NCBI GenBank assembly: GCA_021297975.1
Contig: JAJTHO010000194.1
Span: forward strand, 1-7,899
From: Alphaproteobacteria bacterium
GTDB lineage: Bacteria > Pseudomonadota > Alphaproteobacteria > JAJTHO01
Direction of reading: 5' to 3'
Length of the DNA stretch: 7,899 nt
Below are positions 1 to 7,063 of the stretch, one piece after another. Position numbers and translations under genes: made by a program. Each line of letters opens with the position of its first letter. Positions within the stretch are counted from its first letter, which is position 1. The notes beneath the pieces were generated by a model. It worked only from the letters and a program-made list of their open reading frames with translations. It had not been told where the DNA came from and did not search any database.

Positions 1-339
1 CCGGTTTATGTAAATGCAGGTGACAACGCCTATTCCCTTAATTACAGACTTGTAATTGCCGCTGTATTGCCGATACGCCAGCTCTATTTCCTTGCTGTGG
101 TTCTTATCCAATATCGTGTCATCCACGGCAATGCAGCCGTCTGTGCATTGCACTATATCACCCCGAACATGATCCCACACTATACGCGGCGGCAGCGCTT
201 CCTCCCGCATGTAACGGTTCAACGCATCGTGGCTCACCTGCTCGCTATGCTCGCCGTAGTACGTCTGGGTATAATTGATCTGGCTTAACAGCAAAAACTG
301 GCTGTAGTCTTTGTAATTTACACTCCGCGCTCGGGACAT
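1..339 (-). CDS. IS701-type DDE transposase, N-terminal 113 residues (partial)
   Basis: This open frame starts at the ATG at 339-337 and runs off the left edge without a stop. It gives 113 residues, about a quarter of a full IS701-type transposase. The enzyme would cut and rejoin the ends of its own element. The N-terminal part contains YSQFLL (12-17) and SQINYT (19-24), then VDDTILDK (72-79), where the Asp pair holds the first acidic residue of the DDE catalytic triad. It is followed by RQYSGNYKSVIKGIGVVTC (90-108). These blocks match the conserved N-terminal half of IS701/DDE-superfamily transposases as I know them. The start is supported by GAGG seven bases upstream and by an in-frame stop at 388-390. 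The other two catalytic acids lie outside the window, so activity cannot be judged. No frameshift is seen in the visible part. Confidence 0.85.
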   Translation of the reverse strand, partial: MSRARSVNYKDYSQFLLLSQINYTQTYYGEHSEQVSHDALNRYMREEALPPRIVWDHVRGDIVQCTDGCIAVDDTILDKNHSKEIELAYRQYSGNYKSVIKGIGVVTCIYINR

Positions 340-401
340 CTTCCTGCCTCTTTTTTTAAAGGCATCTACCAGATATCTCTCAGCTTGTTAACGCGTAAGT
401 C
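1..401 (-). mobile_element. Insertion sequence of the IS701 type, 5' portion only
   Basis: The left end of the window is the beginning of an insertion sequence that continues beyond position 1. The transposase gene inside it identifies the IS701-like family. The outer boundary is an inference. Reading on the minus strand, the sequence GACTTACGCG starts at 401 and is preceded by ATAG at 402-405. IS701 elements are known to duplicate a 4-bp YTAG target, so ATAG is a near match rather than a perfect one. This boundary would leave 62 bp between the IS end and the transposase start. The opposite end of the element is not in the window, so neither the terminal inverted repeats nor the target duplication can be confirmed. 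The element lies just beyond the 3' end of clpB and does not interrupt a recognisable gene. Confidence 0.6.
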
Positions 402-405
402 CTAT
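383..405 (-). repeat. Candidate IS terminal repeat (401-383) with ATAG target copy (405-402)
   Basis: On the minus strand the sequence reads ATAG followed by GACTTACGCGTTAACAAGC. The position, about 60 bp before the transposase start and next to a YTAG-like tetranucleotide, suits the outer end of an IS701-type element. The matching inverted copy at the far end is outside the window, so this is a proposal only. Confidence 0.35.
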
Positions 406-422
406 CGATGTTTTAATTATAA

Positions 423-438
423 ACAGAAGGTCTTCTGT
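423..438 (-). terminator. Weak dyad downstream of clpB, possible terminator
   Basis: ACAGAAG at 423-429 and CTTCTGT at 432-438 form an inverted repeat. It would fold as a 6-bp stem with a 4-base loop. On the minus strand it lies 43 bases after the clpB stop and is followed by TTTATAATTAAAA. The stem is short and AT-rich and the U-tract is poor, so it would be a weak intrinsic terminator at best. It is the only dyad I see between clpB and the insertion sequence. Confidence 0.25.
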
Positions 439-481
439 CCAAATGTGACACCGCAACCAAAAAAATTTTCCTTCTTTTCAT

Positions 482-3046
482 CTAAAAAACCAGTACCCCG
501 CCCTCCTCGCGCACTAACGCCGTATCCCCCTCAACCAAATCCCCGCTGAGTATTTTCAGCGCCAGCGCGTCCTGAACCTCGCGCTGTATCACGCGCTTAA
601 GCGGGCGTGCGCCATATACCGGGTCATACCCAGCTTTCGCCAGCCAAGCCCGCGCGGCGGGATTCACATCCAGCGCAATGCCCTTGTCTGACAAAAGTGC
701 CGCGAGGCGCTTAAGCTGAATATCGACAATCGCGCCCATCTGCCCGGCCTCTAAGCGTCGGAAGAACAGAACTTCATCAAGGCGGTTGAGGAATTCCGGC
801 CGGAAAAGCCCGCGCAGCTTATCCATCACCAGCGGGCGGATAATCTCGTCGCTGGTTCCCGCCGGTTGCTCGGCAATGATGTCTGAGCCTGCGTTCGAGG
901 TGAGCACAAGAATGGTGTTTTTAAAATCCACCGTCCGCCCTTGGCCGTCGGTGAGGCGGCCTTCATCGAGCACTTGCAGCAGAATATTAAACACATCCGG
1001 ATGCGCTTTTTCCACCTCATCAAACAGCACGACTTGATACGGGCGGCGGCGCACGGCTTCTGTCAGAGTGCCGCCTTGCTCATACCCCACATAGCCCGGC
1101 GGCGCGCCAATCAGCCGCGCAACGGCATGTTTTTCCATAAATTCCGACATATCAATCCGCACCATCGCGGTGTCGTCATCAAACAAAAAGGCGGCGATCG
1201 ATTTCGCCAGCTCGGTTTTTCCAACCCCCGTGGGCCCTAAGAAAAGGAACGAGCCGATTGGCCGCCCGGAATCTTGGAGCCCGGCGCGGCTGCGGCGAAT
1301 GGCGTTACTCACCGCAATCACCGCCGCTTCTTGGCCAATCACGCGCCCGCCTAAAATGGATTCCATTTTCAGGAGTTTGTCGCGCTCACCCTCCAGCATT
1401 TTTTCAACCGGAATGCCTGTCCAGCGCGAGACAACGCCGGCAATTGTTGTTTCGGTGACGGCTTCTTCGGCGAGTTTTCCACTTGCCGCGCTTTCAAGCA
1501 GCTGCAATTTTTTTGTGCGTTCGGGAATCAGGCCGTAGGCAATCTCCCCGGCGCGGGTTAGATTTCCGTCGCGCTGGGCAACCTCAAGTTCACTGCGCAG
1601 GGTATCCAACGATGCCCGCAGCGCACCGATTTCATTGTGTTTCGATTTTTCCGCGTTCCATTGTGCGGACAGCGTTGTTTTCTCTTGCTCTAGCTCCGCA
1701 AGCTCAGTTTCTAACGTTTCCAAGCGGTCTTTGCTGGCCTTATCCGTTTCGCGTTTTAAGGCCGATTGCTCAATGCGGAGTTGGATAATGCGCCGGTCAA
1801 GATTTTCGATAGCCTCCGGCTTTGAATCAATCTGCATCCGCACGCGGCTTGCGGCTTCATCAACCAAATCAATGGCTTTATCAGGAAGAAAACGCGCGGT
1901 TATATAGCGATCTGAGAGCGTCGCCGCCGCAACCAGCGCCGCATCGGTGATGCGAATGCCGTGGTGGACTTCGTATTTTTCCTTGATACCGCGCAGAATC
2001 GAGATGGTTTCCGCAACAGACGGTTCACCCACAAACACCGTTTGAAAACGCCGCGCAAGCGCCGCATCTTTTTCAATATATTTACGGTATTCATCCAGCG
2101 TTGTTGCGCCGATGCAATGCAGCTCACCCCGCGCAAGCGCTGGTTTCAGCATGTTGGAGGCATCCATTGAGCCTTCGGCAGCGCCCGCGCCCACAAGGGT
2201 ATGCAGCTCATCAATGAACAGAATAACCTCACCCGCTGCGCTGGTAATCTCGCTCAGCACTGCCTTGAGGCGCTCTTCGAATTCGCCGCGAAATTTTGCC
2301 CCGGCAATCAGCGCGCCTAAATCGAGAGCTAACAAACGCCGCTTGCGCAGCGAATCCGGCACATCGCCATTGATGATGCGCAGCGCAAGCCCCTCAATAA
2401 TCGCCGTTTTCCCAACGCCCGGTTCGCCAATCAGCACGGGGTTGTTTTTTGTTCGGCGCGAGAGCACTTGTATGGTGCGGCGGATTTCTTCATCCCGGCC
2501 TATCACGGGGTCGAGCTTGCCGCTGCGAGCTTTTTCGGTGAAATCGGTGGTGTACTTTTTCAAAGCCTCAAAATTGTTTTCCGCGTTGGCCGAATCGGCA
2601 GTGCGCCCGGCGCGAAGTTTGCTTATAGCCTCAGCCAGTTTTGCAGCGTTTACTCCGGCTTTTTCGAGTGCCTTAGCCGCATCGCCGCCGCTGCTCAGCA
2701 CGGCTTGCAGCAACCGTTCCACGGTTACAAAGCGGTCGTTGGCCTCTGCTGCCAGTTTTTTTGCGTTATCAAGTACGCGCGCGAGTTCCGGCGTTGCATG
2801 AAGTCCGCCCGCGCCGCTGCCCTCAACACTGGGGATTTTTGCCAGCACGGCTTCTGTTTCCGTAAATGCCTTTTTCGCGTCCCCGCCGCTCGTTGCGATA
2901 AGATTCTGGCACAGCCCCTCGCTATCCGCGAGAAGTGCTTGCAGCACATGCGCGCCGGTGAGTTGTTGGTGGCCACGCCGCAGGGCGAGACTTTGCGCTT
3001 CTTGAAGAAAACCGCGAGCGCGATCGGTAAAAGTGTCTAAGTTCAT
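482..3046 (-). CDS. clpB: ATP-dependent protein disaggregase ClpB (Hsp100)
   Basis: ClpB is a cytosolic hexameric AAA+ machine. With DnaK/DnaJ/GrpE it threads aggregated proteins through its pore after heat stress. The 854 residues match the usual family length. The Clp N-domain repeats cover about 1-145. NBD1 has Walker A GEPGVGKT (207-214), Walker B ILFIDE (275-280) and a pore loop at KFRG (251-254). A long charged coiled-coil middle domain covers about 405-525, which separates ClpB from ClpA. NBD2 has Walker A GPTGVGKT (604-611), Walker B VVLFDE (672-677), pore loop GYVG (651-654) and sensor-2 GARPLKR (812-818). All nucleotide-binding motifs are intact. The ATG at 3046 fits the family N-terminus. 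No Shine-Dalgarno precedes it; the 25 bases upstream are pyrimidine-rich. A heat-shock-like promoter lies directly upstream. The gene diverges from aas and ends in TAG 81 bp from the proposed IS end. Confidence 0.97.
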   Translation of the reverse strand: MNLDTFTDRARGFLQEAQSLALRRGHQQLTGAHVLQALLADSEGLCQNLIATSGGDAKKAFTETEAVLAKIPSVEGSGAGGLHATPELARVLDNAKKLAAEANDRFVTVERLLQAVLSSGGDAAKALEKAGVNAAKLAEAISKLRAGRTADSANAENNFEALKKYTTDFTEKARSGKLDPVIGRDEEIRRTIQVLSRRTKNNPVLIGEPGVGKTAIIEGLALRIINGDVPDSLRKRRLLALDLGALIAGAKFRGEFEERLKAVLSEITSAAGEVILFIDELHTLVGAGAAEGSMDASNMLKPALARGELHCIGATTLDEYRKYIEKDAALARRFQTVFVGEPSVAETISILRGIKEKYEVHHGIRITDAALVAAATLSDRYITARFLPDKAIDLVDEAASRVRMQIDSKPEAIENLDRRIIQLRIEQSALKRETDKASKDRLETLETELAELEQEKTTLSAQWNAEKSKHNEIGALRASLDTLRSELEVAQRDGNLTRAGEIAYGLIPERTKKLQLLESAASGKLAEEAVTETTIAGVVSRWTGIPVEKMLEGERDKLLKMESILGGRVIGQEAAVIAVSNAIRRSRAGLQDSGRPIGSFLFLGPTGVGKTELAKSIAAFLFDDDTAMVRIDMSEFMEKHAVARLIGAPPGYVGYEQGGTLTEAVRRRPYQVVLFDEVEKAHPDVFNILLQVLDEGRLTDGQGRTVDFKNTILVLTSNAGSDIIAEQPAGTSDEIIRPLVMDKLRGLFRPEFLNRLDEVLFFRRLEAGQMGAIVDIQLKRLAALLSDKGIALDVNPAARAWLAKAGYDPVYGARPLKRVIQREVQDALALKILSGDLVEGDTALVREEGGVLVF

Positions 3047-3053
3047 GGATAAG

Positions 3054-3082
3054 ATGTGGGGAAAGTGTTGGCGGTTGTAAAG
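3054..3082 (-). promoter_or_regulatory. Candidate sigma-32-like heat-shock promoter of clpB
   Basis: On the minus strand CTTTACA (3082-3076) and CCCCACAT (3061-3054) are separated by 14 bases. This resembles the known RpoH pattern of CTTGAAA, 11-14 bases, then CCCCATnT, with the match stronger in the -10 part. The -10 part ends seven bases before the clpB ATG, so a transcript from it would start at or within a base or two of the start codon. This is an inference from motif similarity; the -35 part is imperfect. Confidence 0.45.
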
Positions 3083-3103
3083 AGGCGGGTTTAGGGCTAA
3101 GGA
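3075..3103 (+). promoter_or_regulatory. Candidate sigma-70 promoter of aas
   Basis: TTGTAA (3075-3080) and TAAGGA (3098-3103) are spaced by 17 bases, with the -10 part ending 21 bases before the aas ATG. The -35 is a fair match and the -10 is poor. The -35 lies on the same bases as the proposed clpB -35 on the other strand, so the two divergent promoters would compete or share a regulator. This is weak evidence. Confidence 0.25.
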
Positions 3104-3124
3104 TGCGTAAAATTAAAGGCTGTT

Positions 3125-6100
3125 ATGCACACACCTGTTCGCCTCAGTAATCCACGTTTTTTGAGCTTTCTTGGCGCGCAATTCTTGGGCGCGTTTAACG
3201 ACAACGCCTTGAAACTGATAGTGTCGATGGCGGCGTTATCGCTGATAACCGATGCGTCGGCGCGGGCAGGTTATCTGGCCGGTATCAGCGCGCTAGCTAT
3301 TCTGCCGTTTGTTTTGTTTTCTGGGTATGCAGGTTATTTCGCGGATAGATACCGAAAAAGCAGTGTGCTGCGGGTGAGTAAGGCGATGGAAATCCCGGCG
3401 ATGCTGGCGGTTTTGCTTATATTTATGTTTCAGCCGCAAGGACTGGATTATTTGCTGGTGGCGCTTTTTTTGCTGGCAGTACACTCAGCATTTTTCAGCC
3501 CCAGTAAATACGGGATTTTGCCGGAAATCATGAGCGCAGAGAATCTGCCGAAGGCAAACGGCTATTTAAACATGCTGACGTTTGTTGCAATTATTACGGG
3601 CTCGTTAAGCGGCGCGACGCTGTGGCAGTATTTTGAGGATGAGCCTGTTTACATTGGGCTTATACTGGTTGGTATTGCCGTGCTGGGAACGGTGCTCTGT
3701 CTTTTTGTGCCGCAAGGTGCGGCGGGTAATGCGCAGAAGAAATTCAACCTGAATCCTTTTGGTGAGATTATCAGCGCGGTGCCGCTGCTTACAAACAATC
3801 GGATTTTATGGTCGGCCACGTTTGGAAGTCTCGTCTATTGGCTGCTTGGCGGTCTGATTTATCTGTCGTTGATACTGCTGGGGAAAACGGAATTGGGTTT
3901 GGACGAGACGGCGTCCGGATCGCTGTTTTCGTTTCTTGCGCTGGGCATTGGGATAGGCAGTGTGCTCGCCGGTAATATTGTTGGTAAAAGCGTGCGGCGG
4001 ACGCTGCTTGTTTGGGGCGCGTTGCTGCTGAGTGCGGCGGGGATAGCGTGCGCTCGGTATGCAACAGATTATACGAACACGGCGGTGCTGATTGGACTGA
4101 TGGGTTTTGGTGCGGGGCTATTTATTGTTCCGGTGATGACGCTATTGCAGAAAAACGCACCAGAGGCGCAGCGCGGGCGTGTTTTAGCGGCCAGCAGCTT
4201 TTTTGACATGCTGGGTGTGTTGCTGGCCTCTGGTATATTCTGGCTTTTGGGCAGCGTATTGGGTCTGAGCGCATCGGGCATTATCGCGCTTGCAGGCGTG
4301 CTCAGTCTTTGCGGCTTGCTGCTGGCGATTATTATCGCGCCAACGCTGCTTTATGATGCGATAGAATCCGCCATTTATTGGCTAGCGCGGCGGGTGTATA
4401 AAATTCGCCTAGTGGGTGATGGATTGGACGGTCGGCGCTTTCCTCAGCCGAATACACCTACCGTTTTTGCCGCGAATCACGTCACGTTTGTTGATGGGCT
4501 GCTTATCAGTGCGCTGTCGGGAAGACCGGTGCGCTTTCTGGTGTTGTCCACCTTCTGGAAAAAGCCGCTCACCCGTTTTGTGCTAAACGCGATTCGGGCG
4601 ATTCCGTTTGGAACGGGGGGCGTTTCGGAAACGCGCAAGGGGTTAGATGCGGCGCGGGCATGTTTGGAAAGCGGCGGTTATATCTGTATTTTCCCCGAAG
4701 GGGTGTTAACCCGCACGGGGCATCTTCAGCCCTTTAAGCGCGGCATTGAGAAGATTCTGGAAGGCATCGACGCAGAGATTGTGCCGATTCATTTAGAGCG
4801 CCTGTGGGGCAGCATTTTCAGCTTTTCCGGGCGGCGTTTTTTCAAAAAGTGGCCGCAGCGATTGCCCTATCCTGTAACGGTTGCGGTGGGTAAACCCGTT
4901 CCGGCAACAACGCCTGCTTGGCGGCTCAATCAGATTATTTCTGAGCTGGGAACGGAAGCAATACCGCATCGCTATAGCCCCCGTGATACCCTTGCGCGGC
5001 GGTTTATTCGCCATGCAAAGCGCCGGCCTTTCGCGCCGCTGTTCGCCGATTCCATGGGGCAGAATTTAACGGCGCTAAAGGCGCTGGTGGGGGCGCGGGT
5101 TTTGGCGCGGTGGTTAAGCCCGCAGCTTGGTGCGGCGCAGAATGTCGCCGTGCTGCTTCCCGCAACGGTTGTTGGGGCGCTGGTGAATATCGCGCTCGTG
5201 TTATTAGGAAAAACATCCGTTAACTTGAATTTTTCCCTTGGCAAAGCGGCCATGGAAAGCGCGTTAAAAAAAGCGGGGGTTGAGAGGGTGATTACCTCAA
5301 CAACGTTTATGGAAAAGCTGCAGCTGTCTCTGTCTGTGCCCTTGATTGATATGGAGCAGGCCAAAGGCAGCATTACCAAAACGCAGCGCACACTAACGTT
5401 TATCACGGCGCTGGTTTTGCCCACGCGCCTGCTGCGCCGTTTATGGAGCAATGGGAAACTGCGCAAAGACCATCTGGCTACCGTGCTCTTTTCCAGCGGC
5501 AGCACGGCTGAGCCAAAAGGCGTGTGCCTGTCGCATGAAAACATCATTGCGAATATCGACAGTATCGCAACACTGCTGGAGCACGCAGAAGGGCGCGAGT
5601 CGCTGGCCTTGGCGGGGATTTTGCCGTTTTTTCATTCGTTTGGCTTTACTGCGTGTTTATGGCTTCCGGCGATAACCGGGAGGCGGATTGCGTATCATCC
5701 CAATCCGCTTGAGGCGAAAACAGTGGTAAAACTGATTGAGCAGCACCAGTGCGGTATCCTCGTCGCAACGCCGACGTTTGTTCGGCAATATGTTGTTGCG
5801 GCAAAGGACGGCGCGCTGGATAGCGTGCGCCAGGTGATTACGGGCGGTGAGAAGCTCACCGATTCTGTTGCGGCGTTACTCACGGAAAAATTGCCAAAGG
5901 CGCATATTCTGCAAGGATACGGCTGCACAGAGCTGGGGCCCGTTGTGGCGGTGAACGTGCCGGATATACGGCATGGCGGCTTGCTGCATCGCGGTCATGC
6001 GGCGGGCAGTGTGGGTAAACCCATTCCCGGCGTCACGCCGCGTGTGGTGGATACGGAGACGGGCGCGTTGCTTGCGCCCGAACAAGAGGGCTTATTGCTG

Positions 6101-6562
6101 ATTAAATCCCCGGCGCAAATGCGCGGCTATATTGGGGATGCGGAAACAACCGCCGCGGCGCATCAGGACGGCTGGTATATAACGGGGGATATTGTAAAGC
6201 TGGATGCAGACGGCTTTATCCACATCACTGACCGCCTGTCGCGCTTTAGCAAAATCGGCGGCGAGATGGTGCCGCACGGTAAGATTGAGGACACGATAGA
6301 GCGGATTTTGGGCGAGAAAGCCGCCGTGGTTGTGTCAATACCTGATGCGCAAAAGGGCGAGCGGCTTTGTGTTTTGCTGGCCAGTACCGCGCTTAGCCCG
6401 GCGGAGCTGGTCTCTAAACTCAAAGAAAGCGATATGCCCAATTTGTGGTTGCCGAGGGCGGAGATGATTTTTGTTATTGAGGCGTTGCCGCTGCTCTCCA
6501 CCGGAAAGATTGACCTGCGCGGTTGTAAAGAAATTGCGCGGCGGTTTTCAGAGCAGCAGTAA
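3125..6562 (+). CDS. aas: Bifunctional acyl-ACP--phospholipid O-acyltransferase / acyl-ACP synthetase fused to MFS lysophospholipid transporter
   Basis: This 1,145-residue inner-membrane protein combines three activities that in Escherichia coli are split between LplT and Aas. Residues about 8-415 are a multi-pass major facilitator domain with an early FLGAFNDNALK (21-31) segment, like LplT, which flips lysophospholipids inward. Residues about 420-640 are a PlsC-type acyltransferase with HX4D (H452, D457), FPEG (523-526) and a VPIHLE block. Residues about 640-1145 are an AMP-forming acyl-ACP synthetase. It has the P-loop SSGSTAEPKG (790-799), GYGCTE (931-936), GWYITGD (1016-1022), DRLSRFSK (1036-1043) and the C-terminal catalytic lysine K1128 in STGKID. 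All key residues are present, so the protein looks complete. Its role is import and re-acylation of lysophospholipid, mainly lyso-PE. AAAGG lies five bases before the ATG. The 3' end overlaps pgpA by 15 bp. Confidence 0.93.
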   Translation: MHTPVRLSNPRFLSFLGAQFLGAFNDNALKLIVSMAALSLITDASARAGYLAGISALAILPFVLFSGYAGYFADRYRKSSVLRVSKAMEIPAMLAVLLIFMFQPQGLDYLLVALFLLAVHSAFFSPSKYGILPEIMSAENLPKANGYLNMLTFVAIITGSLSGATLWQYFEDEPVYIGLILVGIAVLGTVLCLFVPQGAAGNAQKKFNLNPFGEIISAVPLLTNNRILWSATFGSLVYWLLGGLIYLSLILLGKTELGLDETASGSLFSFLALGIGIGSVLAGNIVGKSVRRTLLVWGALLLSAAGIACARYATDYTNTAVLIGLMGFGAGLFIVPVMTLLQKNAPEAQRGRVLAASSFFDMLGVLLASGIFWLLGSVLGLSASGIIALAGVLSLCGLLLAIIIAPTLLYDAIESAIYWLARRVYKIRLVGDGLDGRRFPQPNTPTVFAANHVTFVDGLLISALSGRPVRFLVLSTFWKKPLTRFVLNAIRAIPFGTGGVSETRKGLDAARACLESGGYICIFPEGVLTRTGHLQPFKRGIEKILEGIDAEIVPIHLERLWGSIFSFSGRRFFKKWPQRLPYPVTVAVGKPVPATTPAWRLNQIISELGTEAIPHRYSPRDTLARRFIRHAKRRPFAPLFADSMGQNLTALKALVGARVLARWLSPQLGAAQNVAVLLPATVVGALVNIALVLLGKTSVNLNFSLGKAAMESALKKAGVERVITSTTFMEKLQLSLSVPLIDMEQAKGSITKTQRTLTFITALVLPTRLLRRLWSNGKLRKDHLATVLFSSGSTAEPKGVCLSHENIIANIDSIATLLEHAEGRESLALAGILPFFHSFGFTACLWLPAITGRRIAYHPNPLEAKTVVKLIEQHQCGILVATPTFVRQYVVAAKDGALDSVRQVITGGEKLTDSVAALLTEKLPKAHILQGYGCTELGPVVAVNVPDIRHGGLLHRGHAAGSVGKPIPGVTPRVVDTETGALLAPEQEGLLLIKSPAQMRGYIGDAETTAAAHQDGWYITGDIVKLDADGFIHITDRLSRFSKIGGEMVPHGKIEDTIERILGEKAAVVVSIPDAQKGERLCVLLASTALSPAELVSKLKESDMPNLWLPRAEMIFVIEALPLLSTGKIDLRGCKEIARRFSEQQ

Positions 6563-6997
6563 AATCAGCGCACCCGCATACATAGCGGCCAGTATATCAT
6601 CGAGCAGAATGCCGAAGGTGCCTTTAACGCGTCGGTCTGCCCACGATACCGGCCACGGCTTAAATATATCAAAAACGCGAAACAGCGCAAAGGCTAGTGC
6701 ATAGCCAAAGAGCGAGAACGGCGTCACCAGCAGCACGAGCCACATGCCGATAACCTCATCCAAAACAAACCAAGATGGATCGTCCATCGGCTCATGGGAG
6801 GTAACAATTTTTCCCGCATACAGCCCAAGAGCAATCGCGGCAAGACTGCACAGCAAAAGCGCCCATACACCAAAGAGCGCAACAATAACTGCGCCGCTGA
6901 GAAGCCCCGCGAGACTCCCCCATGTGCCGGGGGCTTTTGGGATAAGGCCAATGCCGCCAACATGGAGGATGCTTTTTGCGGATTTAAAGGTTAACAT
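6548..6997 (-). CDS. pgpA: Phosphatidylglycerophosphatase A
   Basis: PgpA is an inner-membrane phosphatase that removes phosphate from phosphatidylglycerol phosphate to give phosphatidylglycerol, the last step of that branch of phospholipid synthesis. With the ATG at 6997 it has 149 residues. It carries the family marks GLIPKAPGTWGSL near the N-terminus, DEVIGMW in the middle, RVFDIFKPWP, then GTFGILLDD close to the C-terminus. Three to four hydrophobic segments surround the acidic active-site blocks. I chose the ATG because GGAG lies nine bases upstream and because a strong promoter ends inside the longer alternative, a TTG start at 7051 that would add 18 unrelated-looking residues. The gene follows the metallopeptidase gene by 64 bp and converges on aas, overlapping its last 15 bp. 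No frameshift or missing motif is seen. Confidence 0.92.
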   Translation of the reverse strand: MLTFKSAKSILHVGGIGLIPKAPGTWGSLAGLLSGAVIVALFGVWALLLCSLAAIALGLYAGKIVTSHEPMDDPSWFVLDEVIGMWLVLLVTPFSLFGYALAFALFRVFDIFKPWPVSWADRRVKGTFGILLDDILAAMYAGALILLLL

Positions 6998-7034
6998 ATA
7001 TCGCTGCTCCACGTATGACTGTTTATGTTGGCTA

Positions 7035-7063
7035 ATTATAGAAAACTTCAAAAATTATGTCCT
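7035..7063 (-). promoter_or_regulatory. Candidate sigma-70 promoter of pgpA
   Basis: On the minus strand AGGACA (7063-7058), a four-of-six match to TTGACA, is followed after 17 bases by a perfect TATAAT (7040-7035). The -35 overlaps the stop codon of the metallopeptidase gene. Transcription would start near 7028 and leave a leader of about 30 bases carrying GGAG (7010-7007) before the pgpA ATG at 6997. The downstream start choice and this promoter support each other. Confidence 0.45.

Noticed and set aside
67..288. Plus-strand 73-residue open frame
   Set aside because: It lies opposite the clear IS701-type transposase frame, has no domain resemblance, and is a shadow of it.
2112..2801. Plus-strand 229-residue open frame within clpB
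   Set aside because: It is antisense to the conserved NBD1 and N-domain of ClpB. Its Ser/Arg/Ala-rich composition is typical of a shadow frame.
3047..3124. CIRCE-type HrcA operator upstream of clpB
   Set aside because: The known TTAGCACTC-N9-GAGTGCTAA inverted repeat is absent from the spacer.
4972..5547. Minus-strand 191-residue open frame within aas
   Set aside because: It is antisense to the linker and first part of the acyl-ACP synthetase domain, shows no recognisable motif, and has composition typical of a reverse shadow.
6998..7051. Longer pgpA start at TTG 7051, which has AGGA eight bases upstream
   Set aside because: A perfect TATAAT lies inside this stretch, the downstream ATG has its own GGAG, and the 18 extra residues do not look like a PgpA N-terminus. 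It remains possible.
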